DNA of 64,000 bases from NCBI RefSeq assembly GCF_002949795.1, contig NZ_CP026692.1:1299501-1363500 (forward strand). The letters run 5' to 3'. Shown here piece after piece: positions 18,302-27,478 of this stretch. Made by a program: the position numbers and the translations under genes. This DNA comes from Nostoc sp. 'Lobaria pulmonaria (5183) cyanobiont'. Its GTDB lineage: Bacteria; Cyanobacteriota; Cyanobacteriia; Cyanobacteriales; Nostocaceae. Within the stretch, counting starts at the first letter, position 1. Every line of letters begins with the position of its first letter. Under the pieces are notes generated by a model. It worked only from the letters and a program-made list of their open reading frames with translations, made no database searches and had not been told where the DNA came from.

Positions 18302-18496
18302 TTACTCCTGATCAATTTTTTCGATATCATCAGGTGTACCAGTGGCAGAAACTTTTGATGTGCCAGATTTGCCTGCACCTGAGTTGCCGCCAGAAGCGCC
18401 AGCACCCCCTGAGTGTTTAGGATCTGTGTTGCCTTGTTCTTCTTGAAGCTGTTCAAGGCGGTTTTTTTCTTGAGCTTTATCTTTTTGGTCAGCCAT
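18302..18496 (-). CDS. Small hydrophilic hypothetical protein
   Basis: A 64-residue frame. The N-terminal third is highly charged (ADQKDKAQEKNRLEQLQEEQ), the middle is Gly/Ser/Ala-rich (SGGAGASGGNSGAGKSG), and the end is acidic (PDDIEKIDQE). This looks like an intrinsically disordered protein, and the bias is more protein-like than the overlapping frame at 18253-18456. The RBS is weak (AATAAG). I do not recognise a family, and no function is proposed. Confidence 0.5.
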   Translation of the reverse strand: MADQKDKAQEKNRLEQLQEEQGNTDPKHSGGAGASGGNSGAGKSGTSKVSATGTPDDIEKIDQE

Positions 18497-18757
18497 ATCT
18501 TATTTACATTTTTCGCATAGCGATCGCTATATACTCTATCATTTATCTTTATTCAAGCGACATAATGAGGCAAATGCTTTTAATTGAAGCTTCTGGACTA
18601 CGTTGCTGGCAATAACTCACTCCCTTTAAGACTAGCTTGTTGATTTTTGGGTTATGAGATTGCCCAAATCCCTTTGCACACATCGTACTGCCTGAATATT
18701 TACGTGCTATCGCATCCTTATAGGAGCAATAATTAATTTTTTAGAATTTTGAATTGC

Positions 18758-19726
18758 TCAGTATCCTGCTTGTTTGTCTACGACATTCCGCAAGGGCTGA
18801 CCGGTTTGATAGCGTTTGAGATTGTCGATAAACAGTTGTGCTATGCGCTCTCTCAGGGGTGGCGACAAGGCTGAACAATGGGGTGTGATAAAAGCATTCG
18901 GTAGCGACCATAGGGGACTTTCTGGCGGCAGAGGTTCGGTTGCAACCGTATCTAATCCAGCACCCGCAATCCAGCCCTCACGTAGTGCGGTAAGTAATGC
19001 GGCTTCATCCACGATCGCACCACGAGCAATATTAATTAGGTAAGCAGATTGACGCATAGAGCGCAACGCAGCTTCATCGATCAAGCCTTTAGTTTCTGGA
19101 GTAAGTGGTGTAGCAATAACTACATAGTCTGCTGCCGGCAAGAGCGATCGCCACTCATCAGCACCCACAACTTTGTCAAAATTCGGTAGGGGTTCGGGAT
19201 GGCGGCGACTACCCCAAACTGTAACTCCAAAGGCTTTAGCACGAGATGCGTTGGCGTAGCCCGCCGAAGGCATCGCTTGACCGATATTTCCTGTGCCGAG
19301 AATTAATAAAGTCGCGTCTGCCAACTCTTCGAGAAACACTCCTCTTACCCAAGTGTGTTCATTCTGCAAAGTTTGTAATTTCCGCATATTCTTGGCGTGA
19401 TAGAGCATAAATGCTAGTACAAATTCCGAAATTGGAATTGCATGAACCCCTGCACCATTGGTGAGAATAATGTCCTTTTGCAAAAAAGTTGGCGTGAGGA
19501 TGTGATTCACGCCAGCACTTGGTGACTGTTGCCAACGCAGCGTGGGTGCTGCTGTCAGTACTTTGTCAAGAGTAGAGGTTTTCAGGTAAAATCCATTGAC
19601 ATAAATCTCTGCATCACTGGCATCACCATCAAGATTACCTTCACTATCCACCTCTACTACATCTATATTAGATGGTAGGTGTGGCTCTATATCTGCAATG
19701 AGATGATCGGGTAAAATTAATTTCAC
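18758..19726 (-). CDS. D-2-hydroxyacid dehydrogenase, copy 1, with an in-frame repeat insertion
   Basis: A 322-residue NAD(P)-dependent dehydrogenase of the 2-hydroxyacid family, reducing a 2-oxoacid or oxidising the hydroxyacid. It has the dinucleotide-binding motif GTGNIGQ, then NIARGAIVDEAAL (with the catalytic Arg), DTVATEPLPPESPLW (Glu) and ITPHCSALSP (His). Compared with the neighbour at 19824-20771 it has about ten extra residues (MPSAGYANAS) just after GTGNIGQ, encoded by a palindromic repeat (19245-19276). The insertion lies after the phosphate-binding loop and could impair cofactor binding. The gene is a tandem paralogue of the next one. The substrate is unknown; the sulfur-island setting suggests a carbon skeleton left after desulfonation. 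Confidence 0.85.
   Translation of the reverse strand: MKLILPDHLIADIEPHLPSNIDVVEVDSEGNLDGDASDAEIYVNGFYLKTSTLDKVLTAAPTLRWQQSPSAGVNHILTPTFLQKDIILTNGAGVHAIPISEFVLAFMLYHAKNMRKLQTLQNEHTWVRGVFLEELADATLLILGTGNIGQAMPSAGYANASRAKAFGVTVWGSRRHPEPLPNFDKVVGADEWRSLLPAADYVVIATPLTPETKGLIDEAALRSMRQSAYLINIARGAIVDEAALLTALREGWIAGAGLDTVATEPLPPESPLWSLPNAFITPHCSALSPPLRERIAQLFIDNLKRYQTGQPLRNVVDKQAGY
19245..19276. repeat. Palindromic Nostoc repeat inserted in a coding sequence
   Basis: The segment GATGCGTTGGCGTAGCCCGC followed by CGAAGGCATCGC keeps the reading frame and codes for the extra residues of the dehydrogenase. A related copy is at 26817-26846 between genes. Comparison with the paralogue downstream shows the insertion clearly. 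Confidence 0.8.
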
Positions 19727-19823
19727 AATTTGCTACTCCCTAATTCCATTGTGAATTTTGATTTTGGATTGTGCAACCCAATTGGCAGCACCTCTTCATT
19801 TTTAATTTTTAATTTTTAATCGT

Positions 19824-20771
19824 TTAGTATCCTGCTTTTTTATCTACTACATTTCGTAACGGCTGACCAGCTTGGTAACGCTTTAGATTATCGATAAATA
19901 GAGCTATTGAACGCTGTTTACTTTTGGGTGAATGACCGGAAGTATGAGGTGTGATAAAGATGTTAGGAAGTGACCACAAAGGACTTTCTGGTGGTAATGG
20001 TTCGGAGTTAACTGTGTCTAATGCTGCACCTGCAATCCAACCTTCTGTAAGCGCTTTTATTAATGCTGATTCATCGATTACGCCACCGCGAGCAATATTA
20101 ATTAGGTAAGCATGAGTTGGGAGCGATCGCAATACAGATTCATCAATAAATTTTTTGGTTTCTGGAGTTAGTGGTGTCGCAATAACTACATAATCAACCC
20201 CTGGCAGGAGCGATCGCCATTCATCAGCACCCACTACTTTATCAAAATTTGGTAGCTCTTGGGGATGACGGCGACTGCCAATAATTCTTAAGCCAAAGGG
20301 TTTAGCACGGGCGGCGATTTCTTGACCAATACCACCAGCGCCAATAATTAGCAAGGTTGCATCTGTCAACTCTTGGATGGCAAAGCCTCTTTTCCAGTGA
20401 CGTTCTGCTTGTAAAGCATATAATTCCTGTAGATGCTTGGCATGAGCCAGTATATAAGTGATTACAAATTCTGCGATCGGAATCCCATGCACTCCTGCCC
20501 CATTTGTGAGGATAATATCTCTTTTTAAATAAGTTGGTGTCAGGATGTGATTCACCCCTGCATTTGGTGCATGATGCCAACATAGTGCAGGTGCTGCTTC
20601 TATTATTTTATGCAGTATCGGACTTCTGGATAAAAACCAACTGAAATAAACTTCAGCATCGCTAGCATCGCCGTCTAAATTTCCTTCAACATCTACCGTG
20701 ACAACCTCTGTATCAGGCGGTAGATGAGGCTCAATGTCAGCAATGAGATCGAGCGGTAAAATCAGCTTCAT
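19824..20771 (-). CDS. D-2-hydroxyacid dehydrogenase, copy 2
   Basis: A 315-residue paralogue of the gene at 18758-19726, with matching sequence through most of its length (for example SRRHPQ.LPNFDKVVGADEW). It has an intact nucleotide-binding loop (GAGGIGQEIAARAKPFG), NIARGGVIDESAL, DTVNSEPLPPES and ITPHTSGHS. The two copies are 97 bases apart in the same direction, so this is a tandem duplication and they may be cotranscribed, with this copy first. It is the intact reference for judging the repeat insertion in its neighbour. Substrate not known. Confidence 0.87.
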   Translation of the reverse strand: MKLILPLDLIADIEPHLPPDTEVVTVDVEGNLDGDASDAEVYFSWFLSRSPILHKIIEAAPALCWHHAPNAGVNHILTPTYLKRDIILTNGAGVHGIPIAEFVITYILAHAKHLQELYALQAERHWKRGFAIQELTDATLLIIGAGGIGQEIAARAKPFGLRIIGSRRHPQELPNFDKVVGADEWRSLLPGVDYVVIATPLTPETKKFIDESVLRSLPTHAYLINIARGGVIDESALIKALTEGWIAGAALDTVNSEPLPPESPLWSLPNIFITPHTSGHSPKSKQRSIALFIDNLKRYQAGQPLRNVVDKKAGY

Positions 20772-21241
20772 TGTAGATTACCTCTTCTTTATTTACAGGG
20801 CTATTTTTAGAAATTGTCTCTGTTTGATTAAAAAAATTAAATGCCCTTTTTTATTAGTCTAAATCATGATATTTAGTAAAAATTAAGATATTTTTATTTA
20901 ATCTGTAAACGCATAAACTCTAAATCAAAATATTGATGATTAAATTTATATGCCATTTCCTCTATTCCATATATTTTAAATCCCAATAATAAATAAAGTT
21001 GTTTTGCTGAAAAATTACTTTTAACAATATCAAGTAATATTAGGTTTTACTTTGTCTAGTTTGTGAATATAGAAAAAATCACCCAGAACCGCAGAGAGGA
21101 GAGTTGAGAGTTATTTTAAGTATTCATAAATAATTTTCGATTTTTATAGCTGCTTTTTAAGAGTAAATTTTAATCTCGAAGTAGCCTATTTTACCGCAGC
21201 TACCTCAAGCATTAGATTAATCAACTAACGAAAGCTAAATC
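20772..21241. other. AT-rich intergenic region
   Basis: About 470 bases between the dehydrogenase promoter side and the 3' end of the ssu operon. I see no ORF, strong hairpin or repeat. The right part near 20772-20900 probably holds the dehydrogenase promoter. Confidence 0.5.
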
Positions 21242-22012
21242 TCAACTACTCAACTGTAACAATTGATTAGTTGGCTGAGTAGTTTCATTGCTCATTACTC
21301 GTTCTAAAACTGCTTCTCTGATATTGATAAACACTTCGCTACTTCTATCACGTGGACGTGAAAGTTTCACAGGCAAATCCATAGAAATTTTTCCTTGCTC
21401 AATCACTATCACTCGGTCTGCCAATGCCACAGCCTCTTCTACATCGTGAGTAACTAAAAATGCACTAAATCTTCGTTCTTGCCATAAGTTTTCAATCAAA
21501 GCCTGCATCTCTATTCGAGTTAGAGCATCCAATGCTCCCAAAGGTTCATCTAGCAATAACAAACGGGGCTGACTGACTAACGCTCTGGCCAATGATACCC
21601 TTTGCCGTTGTCCTCCAGACAAAACATAAGGCCATTCATCAGCTCTATCTTTGAGTCCGACTTTATTGAGTGCCCACAAAGCTTTTTCACGCCAATTACC
21701 TTCTAAGCCCAACCCCACATTCTGAACAACGCGCTTCCACGGGAGCAAGCGGGGATCTTGAAACATCACTGTTACAGAGCGGCTGAGTTTATGCAGTGGT
21801 TCTCCATCCAGTAGTATTCCACCTGAAGTTGCTCTATCTAATCCTGACACCAGACGCAATAAGGTACTCTTACCACAACCACTTCGCCCGACAATAGCGA
21901 CAAACTCACCTGCTTCAACTTCTAAATTCAGCGAGTTTAAAACAGTTTTATTGCCAAAAGCTTTCGTCAAATCCAAAATACTTAATTGTGTACCCTGTAT
22001 ATTTGAACTCAT
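21242..22012 (-). CDS. ssuB: Aliphatic sulfonate ABC transporter ATPase (SsuB)
   Basis: A 256-residue ATPase with Walker A ([10 protein letters not shown]), signature [15 protein letters not shown], Walker [13 protein letters not shown] and the switch His in [11 protein letters not shown] chose the ATG at 22012 because AAGGAGG lies eight bases upstream; the TTG two codons earlier is too close to it. The closest families are SsuB, TauB and NrtD-type ATPases; the ssuD and ssuC neighbours make SsuB the best name. It is the only such ATPase in the window, so it must power transport for several binding proteins encoded downstream. Last gene of the ssuD-ssuC-ssuB unit. Confidence 0.9.
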   Translation of the reverse strand: MSSNIQGTQLSILDLTKAFGNKTVLNSLNLEVEAGEFVAIVGRSGCGKSTLLRLVSGLDRATSGGILLDGEPLHKLSRSVTVMFQDPRLLPWKRVVQNVGLGLEGNWREKALWALNKVGLKDRADEWPYVLSGGQRQRVSLARALVSQPRLLLLDEPLGALDALTRIEMQALIENLWQERRFSAFLVTHDVEEAVALADRVIVIEQGKISMDLPVKLSRPRDRSSEVFINIREAVLERVMSNETTQPTNQLLQLSS

Positions 22013-22150
22013 TTGCAAAACCTCCTTTTGAGAACAATTGGAATGGAATTATTTGATGAGACGTTCAACAAAGTAAACCACATTTAAAATCAATAGAAGT
22101 CAAAAGTTAAAATAGGATTTTTCCACCTTTCATTCTGGTGAATTTAGCAG

Positions 22151-23005
22151 TTAGGACTTTTGATAATTGGGGTTCCAAGCCAAGAATTTTGTTTCTAATC
22201 CTCTGGCAAGAGAATCTGCTAATTTACCCAGCAGTGCATAGATTACAATACTCAAAACCACAACATCAGTTTGCATAAACTCACGGGCATTCATTGCCAT
22301 ATAACCAAGACCAGAATCTGCTGCGATCGTCTCTGCCACAATTAATGTCAACCACATAATCCCCAAAGAAAAACGGACACCAACGAGAATAGAAGACAAA
22401 GCTCCTGGGAAAATGATTTGCCACAGAAGTTGTGGTGTTTTTAATCCATAGACTTTTCCCATTTCGATCAGTCCAGGGTCAACACTGCGGATACCATGAA
22501 ATGTATTGAGATATAACGGGAAAAATACCCCCATAGATACTAGAAATAATCTAGCTTGATCGCCAATACCAAACCAGAGAATCACTAGCGGAATTAATGC
22601 CAAATTAGGTATAGTACGGAGCATTTGCAGGGAACTATCCAATAACTTTTCTGCTACACGAGAAAAGCCATTGAGTAATCCCAAACTGAAGCCAATACTG
22701 CCACCAACTATAAAACCAGATATCGCCCGTCCAGCACTAATTCCTATATGTTGGAATATTTCTCCAGTTGAGCCTAGTTTAATTGCTGTAGCGATTACAC
22801 CACTAGGTGCTGGCAAAATCCTGCTTGAAAGTAGGCCAGTTATAGAAGCAAGTTCCCAAATAATTAATACGGTAACAGGCACAATCCAAGGAACTATTTT
22901 CTCGATTTGCGGGTTGTCTAACACCTCGCTTAGGGAGATATTATTTTTGCTTTTGGTGCTTTTAAAGGTAATAGTCATAGAATTTGGGATTTTAGATTGT
23001 TCCAA
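22151..23005 (-). CDS. ssuC: Aliphatic sulfonate ABC transporter permease (SsuC)
   Basis: A 284-residue inner-membrane permease with about six helices. It carries the EAA-type loop that contacts the ATPase (YGLKTPQLLWQIIFPGALSS) and the family ending (LADSLARGLETKFLAWNP). The frame opens with TTG at 23005 and an ATG follows at 22978. Neither has a clear RBS, so the start is uncertain by nine codons. The gene lies between ssuD (70 bases upstream) and ssuB (about 140 bases downstream) on the same strand. Confidence 0.9.
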   Translation of the reverse strand: MEQSKIPNSMTITFKSTKSKNNISLSEVLDNPQIEKIVPWIVPVTVLIIWELASITGLLSSRILPAPSGVIATAIKLGSTGEIFQHIGISAGRAISGFIVGGSIGFSLGLLNGFSRVAEKLLDSSLQMLRTIPNLALIPLVILWFGIGDQARLFLVSMGVFFPLYLNTFHGIRSVDPGLIEMGKVYGLKTPQLLWQIIFPGALSSILVGVRFSLGIMWLTLIVAETIAADSGLGYMAMNAREFMQTDVVVLSIVIYALLGKLADSLARGLETKFLAWNPNYQKS

Positions 23006-23075
23006 AGGATGAATCTAGAAGTATCACCTAATAATTAGTAATTTGCTCTTTAATTACAAATTACTAATTATTAGG

Positions 23076-24224
23076 TCATGAAGCACTTGTTAGTTGTTTC
23101 CCAAATTTTTGATTAGCGAAATCATCGCCAATGGGACTCAAAACTGGTGGCGTTAAAGGTGCCGGTTCGCTTTGCAACGGTAGGCGGGGAAATAATAATT
23201 CAGCGGTGCGATACGCTTCTTCTAAATGGGGATATCCAGAGAAAACGAATGTTTCTATGCCCAAATTGCGATATTCCAGCATCCTAGCCGCAACGGTGTC
23301 AGGATCTCCAACTAAGGCCGTACCAGCACCACCCCGCACCAATCCAATTCCTGTCCACAGGTTGGGGCTAATCTCTAAGGCTTCTCGGCTACCACTATGT
23401 AGTTGACTCATACGCTGCTGTCCTTCAGAATCAGAATTAGCAAGGTCTTTCTGAGCTTTAGCGATCGCATCGTCATTGACATACTTAATTAGCTCATTGG
23501 CAGCATCCCAAGCAGCTGACTCGGTTTCTCGCACAATTACATGCAAGCGAATCCCAAAACGGACTGTTCTACCTTGTTCCGCCGCCAATTTCCTAACTTC
23601 GGCAATCTTTTGGGCCACTTGTTGTGGAGGTTCGCCCCAAGTCAGGTAAACATCTATATGTTTAGCAGCAACCCGCTTGGCAGCAGCAGATGAACCACCA
23701 AACCACAAAGGTGGATAGGGTTGTTGAACTGGTGGGAATAGGAGCTTACCACCTTTGATATCCAGGTAGTTTCCTTTAAAATCGACTGTTTCCCCGCTAA
23801 CGATACCCCGCCAAACTGTGAGAAATTCATCGGTTAAATCATAGCGATCGTCATGACTAAGATGCAAGCCATCCCCAGCCAGTTGCAGAGGATCTCCACC
23901 TGTGACTACATTAATTAACAATCTTCCTTTAGAAATTCGGTCAAATGTTGCTGCCATCCGTGCAGCAGCACCTGGGGAAGTAATTCCCGGACGAATTGCT
24001 ACGAGAAATTTCATCTGCTTGGTGACAGATATGAAAGCAGCGGCAGTTATCCAAGCATCTTCACAAGAACTCCCAGTAGGTAACAATGCGCCCGTGTAAC
24101 CTAAATTATCCACAGCTTGGGCAATTTGTTGTAAATAATCAGGTGTGACAACACGAGAGCCAATATCTGTGCCTAAATAGCGTCCGTCATGAGATCCAGT
24201 AGGAATAAACCAAAGAATTTGCAT
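23076..24224 (-). CDS. ssuD: FMNH2-dependent alkanesulfonate monooxygenase (SsuD)
   Basis: A 382-residue luciferase-fold enzyme that splits alkanesulfonates to aldehyde and sulfite using FMNH2 and O2. Family wording is strong: [19 protein letters not shown] at the N-terminus, [33 protein letters not shown] and [20 protein letters not shown]. The length matches SsuD. First gene of the minus-strand ssuDCB unit. A flavin reductase gene (SsuE) is not seen in the window, so reduced flavin must come from elsewhere. A possible minus-strand -10 box and a small palindrome lie just upstream (24251-24272). Confidence 0.95.
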   Translation of the reverse strand: MQILWFIPTGSHDGRYLGTDIGSRVVTPDYLQQIAQAVDNLGYTGALLPTGSSCEDAWITAAAFISVTKQMKFLVAIRPGITSPGAAARMAATFDRISKGRLLINVVTGGDPLQLAGDGLHLSHDDRYDLTDEFLTVWRGIVSGETVDFKGNYLDIKGGKLLFPPVQQPYPPLWFGGSSAAAKRVAAKHIDVYLTWGEPPQQVAQKIAEVRKLAAEQGRTVRFGIRLHVIVRETESAAWDAANELIKYVNDDAIAKAQKDLANSDSEGQQRMSQLHSGSREALEISPNLWTGIGLVRGGAGTALVGDPDTVAARMLEYRNLGIETFVFSGYPHLEEAYRTAELLFPRLPLQSEPAPLTPPVLSPIGDDFANQKFGKQLTSAS

Positions 24225-24250
24225 TTGTGTCAGGCAAGGTATTAAGGATA

Positions 24251-24272
24251 ATTTTATACGGTAGCTCGACCG
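24251..24272 (-). promoter_or_regulatory. Possible ssuD promoter element and operator
   Basis: On the minus strand TATAAAAT (24258-24251) is placed as a -10 box 27-34 bases before the ssuD start. CGGTAGCTCGACCG (24259-24272), with CGGT/ACCG arms, lies against it, where a sulfur-responsive regulator could bind. No convincing -35 box was found. Confidence 0.3.
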
Positions 24273-24571
24273 AATTGCCGTAGTTTATAGTCAGTATTTT
24301 ACAGGAAATTATTTAAAACGCCAGTATAGATTAACGATTCATAAAGAAAACTGCCTACAAAATTGATGTTTTGACGCACAATCCCCATAATCATGATACT
24401 TTTGTTGCAACAATTGCTGTCGTAAAGAATACAAGTTTTGTGTCAATTACCCAGCATTTTTGCGATTTAGAAGCGTTCACTTCTGGTTTCATGGACAGAA
24501 GCCTTGCTACTTTGGAGTTTTTTAGTCTGTGTTTTAATAAAGGTTGCGATCGCGGATGACTCGACTCCTCT

Positions 24572-24708
24572 AATACATATAGCAGTTTTTAAGTAGATGA
24601 GGTACAAAGTGCAAGACTCACGTATCAGACATAAAGAGTTTCTACTTCCTGCCTCGTGCCTCAAAACCCGTAGCTTTGTACTTTATGTAAAAGAAAACTG
24701 CTGTATTT
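24572..24708. mobile_element. MITE-like element with imperfect inverted ends
   Basis: The left end (AATACA, AGCAGTTTT, then GTACAAAG) is repeated inverted at the right end (CTTTGTAC, AAAACTGCT, TGTATT). Arms are about 33 bases, matching exactly at the outer and inner ends and poorly in between. The interior is about 70 bases with no ORF. It sits between ssuD and the TVP38-type gene, in an otherwise featureless 630-base gap (24225-24853). Confidence 0.5.
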
Positions 24709-24853
24709 CTTCTAGTACAATGTGGCCACACTACGAATTTATCAAAATTAATGTGTCAGAGTACTAGTTTCCAGAACCAAAGTTTTCAAGAATGAATTAA
24801 AGGGAAAATTTAAGAAAGATAGGTTGGGTTACAAAAAAAGTAGGAGTATTCTA

Positions 24854-25564
24854 GTGTGGAACTTGAAAGCTGGTATCTTACTACTCACACTGAGTTGTAT
24901 CATTGCAACTGGTATAGCAGTATATCTTCTTGGTGGCATTGAACCATCACAAATCCAAGCCTTGCTGAAATCTTCTGGTATCTGGGCACCTATTATTTAT
25001 ATTGCTTTATATATTGTGGCAACTATGTTAGTTTTGCCCTCAACGGTGCTTAATTTGACTGGAGGTGCGATTTTTGGCCCTTGGCTGGGTACTGTCTGGA
25101 CTAGTGTTGGAGCTATCATTGCAGCGATAATTGCCTTTGTTTTTACTCGGACTATTGGACGCCAAACAGTTGCAAAACGATTAGCAGGACGCTGGCAAGC
25201 TATGGATGCTGAGGTGCGTCGTGGAGGGCTTTTTTATATGTTTGCCATCCGATTGGTACCGATCATGCCCTATGGTTTGGTCAACTTTGTCGCTGGACTA
25301 ACTTCGATCGGTTTTAAAGATTATGTTCTCGGTACAACACTTGGTACTGTTCCCAGCGTCTTACCTTTTGTACTATTGGGTAGTTCTGGTCTGAAGGCGG
25401 TGAATACAGGCGATTTTTTGCCGCTAATACTTGCATTAGGTTTAACTGGAACGCTGGTAGCAGGGTCTACTTGGTATCGCCATCGTCGGACTTTTCCCAA
25501 AAAAGCTGTAGAAAGTCTTAAAGAATCAGATTCTTCAGATAACGTCGACCCGAAGAATAAATAA
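24854..25564 (+). CDS. TVP38/TMEM64 (SNARE-associated, DedA-like) membrane protein
   Basis: I start at GTG 24854, where AGGAG lies seven bases upstream; a TTG frame opens ten codons earlier with poor spacing. That gives 236 residues and about six membrane segments. The family core is seen: VLPSTVLNLTGGAIFGPWLG, FVFTRTIGRQTVAKRLAG, YMFAIRLVPIMPYGLVNFVA and DYVLGTTLGTVPS. The tail is short and charged. Relatives act in membrane lipid or undecaprenyl-phosphate handling, but the exact role is unknown. It is followed 107 bases later by a polyprenyl-type glycosyltransferase gene, which fits a lipid-carrier theme. Confidence 0.88.
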   Translation: MWNLKAGILLLTLSCIIATGIAVYLLGGIEPSQIQALLKSSGIWAPIIYIALYIVATMLVLPSTVLNLTGGAIFGPWLGTVWTSVGAIIAAIIAFVFTRTIGRQTVAKRLAGRWQAMDAEVRRGGLFYMFAIRLVPIMPYGLVNFVAGLTSIGFKDYVLGTTLGTVPSVLPFVLLGSSGLKAVNTGDFLPLILALGLTGTLVAGSTWYRHRRTFPKKAVESLKESDSSDNVDPKNK

Positions 25565-25671
25565 ATTATGGGAATCTGACTTGAGTCTTGCTAGGTATAC
25601 TGAGAACCAAACCTTTACGATCGCAAGCAGTCTGTTAGCTTGGCTGTTCAAAAATTAAACCATATTTCTAG

Positions 25672-26679
25672 ATGCTACCAAAGTATTCATTCATTGTTCC
25701 AATTTATAACGAAGAAGAAATTATTCCAGAACTATACCGCAGAGTGAGTGCAGTAATGAATCGGATGGATGGGCTTGTCGAACTAATTTTAATCAATGAT
25801 GGTAGCCGCGATCGCTCCCTACAATTACTGCGAGACCTTCATCAAAAAGACCCACGCATCTGCTATCTGAGTTTTGCTCGTAACTTTGGTCATCAAATTG
25901 CAGTTACTGCTGGTCTCAATTTTGTCCGGGGTCAAGTTATCGTCATCCTTGATGCCGATCTCCAAGATCCACCAGAACTAATTCCCGATATGGTTGAAAA
26001 ATGGCGACAGGGCTATCAGGTTGTTTACGCTCAACGCACTCAACGCCTTAAGGAAGGATGGTTTAAGCGTTTTACTGCCTATTTCTTTTATCGCATCCTC
26101 AAAAAGCTTGCAGATGTAGAGATTCCTACTGATACTGGTGATTTTTGTCTAATGGATCGGCAGATCGTAGATATTCTCAATTCTATGCCAGAACGCACCC
26201 GCTATATTCGTGGTCTGCGTTCTTGGGTTGGCTTTCAGCAAACAGCAATTCGGTTCGAGCGCAATCCCCGCTTTGCTGGGGAAGTTAAATATACTTTTAG
26301 CAAATCCTTAGCCCTTGCCATCAATGGTTTAGTGTCCTTTTCAATAGTACCACTGCGGTTATCAACCTACTTAGGGTTAGTAGCGGCGGCAGCGGCCATC
26401 TTCATGGCTTTATTAGTTTTGTATTGGCGTCTTTTTGTCCCCCATTCGCCTTTAACCGGGTTTACGATTATTTTGATGGCAATTTTCTTCCTCGGATCTG
26501 TGCAGTTAGTCAGTGTTGGCATCTTAGGCGAATATATAGGGCGCATCTACGAAGAAATTAAAGCCAGGCCCCTCTATACTTTGGCAGAGGTAGGTGGTTT
26601 TGATCGCAAATCCTCTAACTTAACGAGTAATTTTGACAAACTAGATAATTTAGAAGATCCTAAAAAGCCCTCACCCTAA
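25672..26679 (+). CDS. Family 2 glycosyltransferase, polyprenyl-phosphate (DPM1/GtrB) type
   Basis: A 335-residue enzyme that should load a sugar onto polyprenyl phosphate at the cytoplasmic membrane face. The GT-A domain begins [17 protein letters not shown], has [10 protein letters not shown] (41-50) and the metal-binding DAD at 94-96 ([14 protein letters not shown]), and [11 protein letters not shown] at about 153-163. Two membrane helices (about 231-252 and 262-286) follow, then the conserved [17 protein letters not shown]. The last codons (KPSP and stop) lie inside a dispersed palindromic repeat that begins near 26667, so the native C-terminus may have been replaced. No clear RBS precedes the ATG. 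Confidence 0.9.
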   Translation: MLPKYSFIVPIYNEEEIIPELYRRVSAVMNRMDGLVELILINDGSRDRSLQLLRDLHQKDPRICYLSFARNFGHQIAVTAGLNFVRGQVIVILDADLQDPPELIPDMVEKWRQGYQVVYAQRTQRLKEGWFKRFTAYFFYRILKKLADVEIPTDTGDFCLMDRQIVDILNSMPERTRYIRGLRSWVGFQQTAIRFERNPRFAGEVKYTFSKSLALAINGLVSFSIVPLRLSTYLGLVAAAAAIFMALLVLYWRLFVPHSPLTGFTIILMAIFFLGSVQLVSVGILGEYIGRIYEEIKARPLYTLAEVGGFDRKSSNLTSNFDKLDNLEDPKKPSP

Positions 26680-26762
26680 ATCCCTCTCCCAAGCTTGGGA
26701 GAGGGACTTTGAAATTGGTTCCTTTTCTCCAAAATTGGGAGAAGGGGTTGGGGGATGAGGGC
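26667..26762. repeat. Dispersed palindromic repeat (copy A) overlapping a gene end
   Basis: Outer arms GCCCTCACCC and GGGATGAGGGC enclose inner stems CTCTCCCAAGCTTGGGAGAG and TTCTCC(AAAATT)GGGAGAA. The closely related copy B lies at 29393-29487. The repeat supplies the stop codon of the glycosyltransferase gene and its hairpins may terminate that transcript. Confidence 0.75.
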
Positions 26763-27478
26763 GAATTTTGCATTTGTACAAGAGGTCTATTCGTTTTTAG
26801 CGACTGACTATTTCCGGCGATGTCTACGACGGGCTACGCCTACGCAGTTGCTGGAATTGACTTAGCCAAGAATTTTGACATATTTTCGCTTCATGGAAAA
26901 GTACTAGGTCTTGCATTGTACCAAGCTCTATGCAAAGATAATCCTACCAATATACGGTAAGTCGATAGAAATATCGTATTTAATTGGTCATTGATGCTGT
27001 CAAAATATGGCTGATTACAAAATAGTGTTTTCAACTAATATTAATTGGCAAATAATCACTTGAATCAAAATCAAACTTTCGTCAATGTCAGTAGCCATTG
27101 ATGAACTTTGTACAGCATAACTAAAAAAATGGACTTTAGGATGTCTCAGAACTATCAGTTCGCATAGCGTGTGGTTGAGTTTTCCCTTAAAAGTAGAGAA
27201 GTCTTTGCTAAGACAGTTATTGTCTCATTCAAGACGTTTTTAGGATTCTTTTAAGCGTCATAATTCCTAGTTTACTGTGAATTTCGGATTGTACATTTAA
27301 CTACTTAGCACTGGTTTCGATATTTATCATAATTTTGTGCTTTTTCGCCAGTTAAACCTTTGATAAGTCTGTGTTCTAATCGTTTGCCATAAAAATATTA
27401 GATCAAGGATTTATCTTGGCTTATCTGTCCAAGTGAGAGCTAATTTATTCATCTTTAAGGTTGAGGAGTTAAGGAATC
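26763..27478. other. Intergenic region upstream of the porin, with a palindromic repeat copy
   Basis: About 720 bases with no gene. At 26817-26846 is GCGATGTCTACGACGGGCTA followed by CGCCTACGCA, a relative of the repeat found inside the dehydrogenase gene at 19245-19276. The rest is AT-rich and, with GAGGAG just before the porin ATG, forms a long leader or promoter region. Confidence 0.5.
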
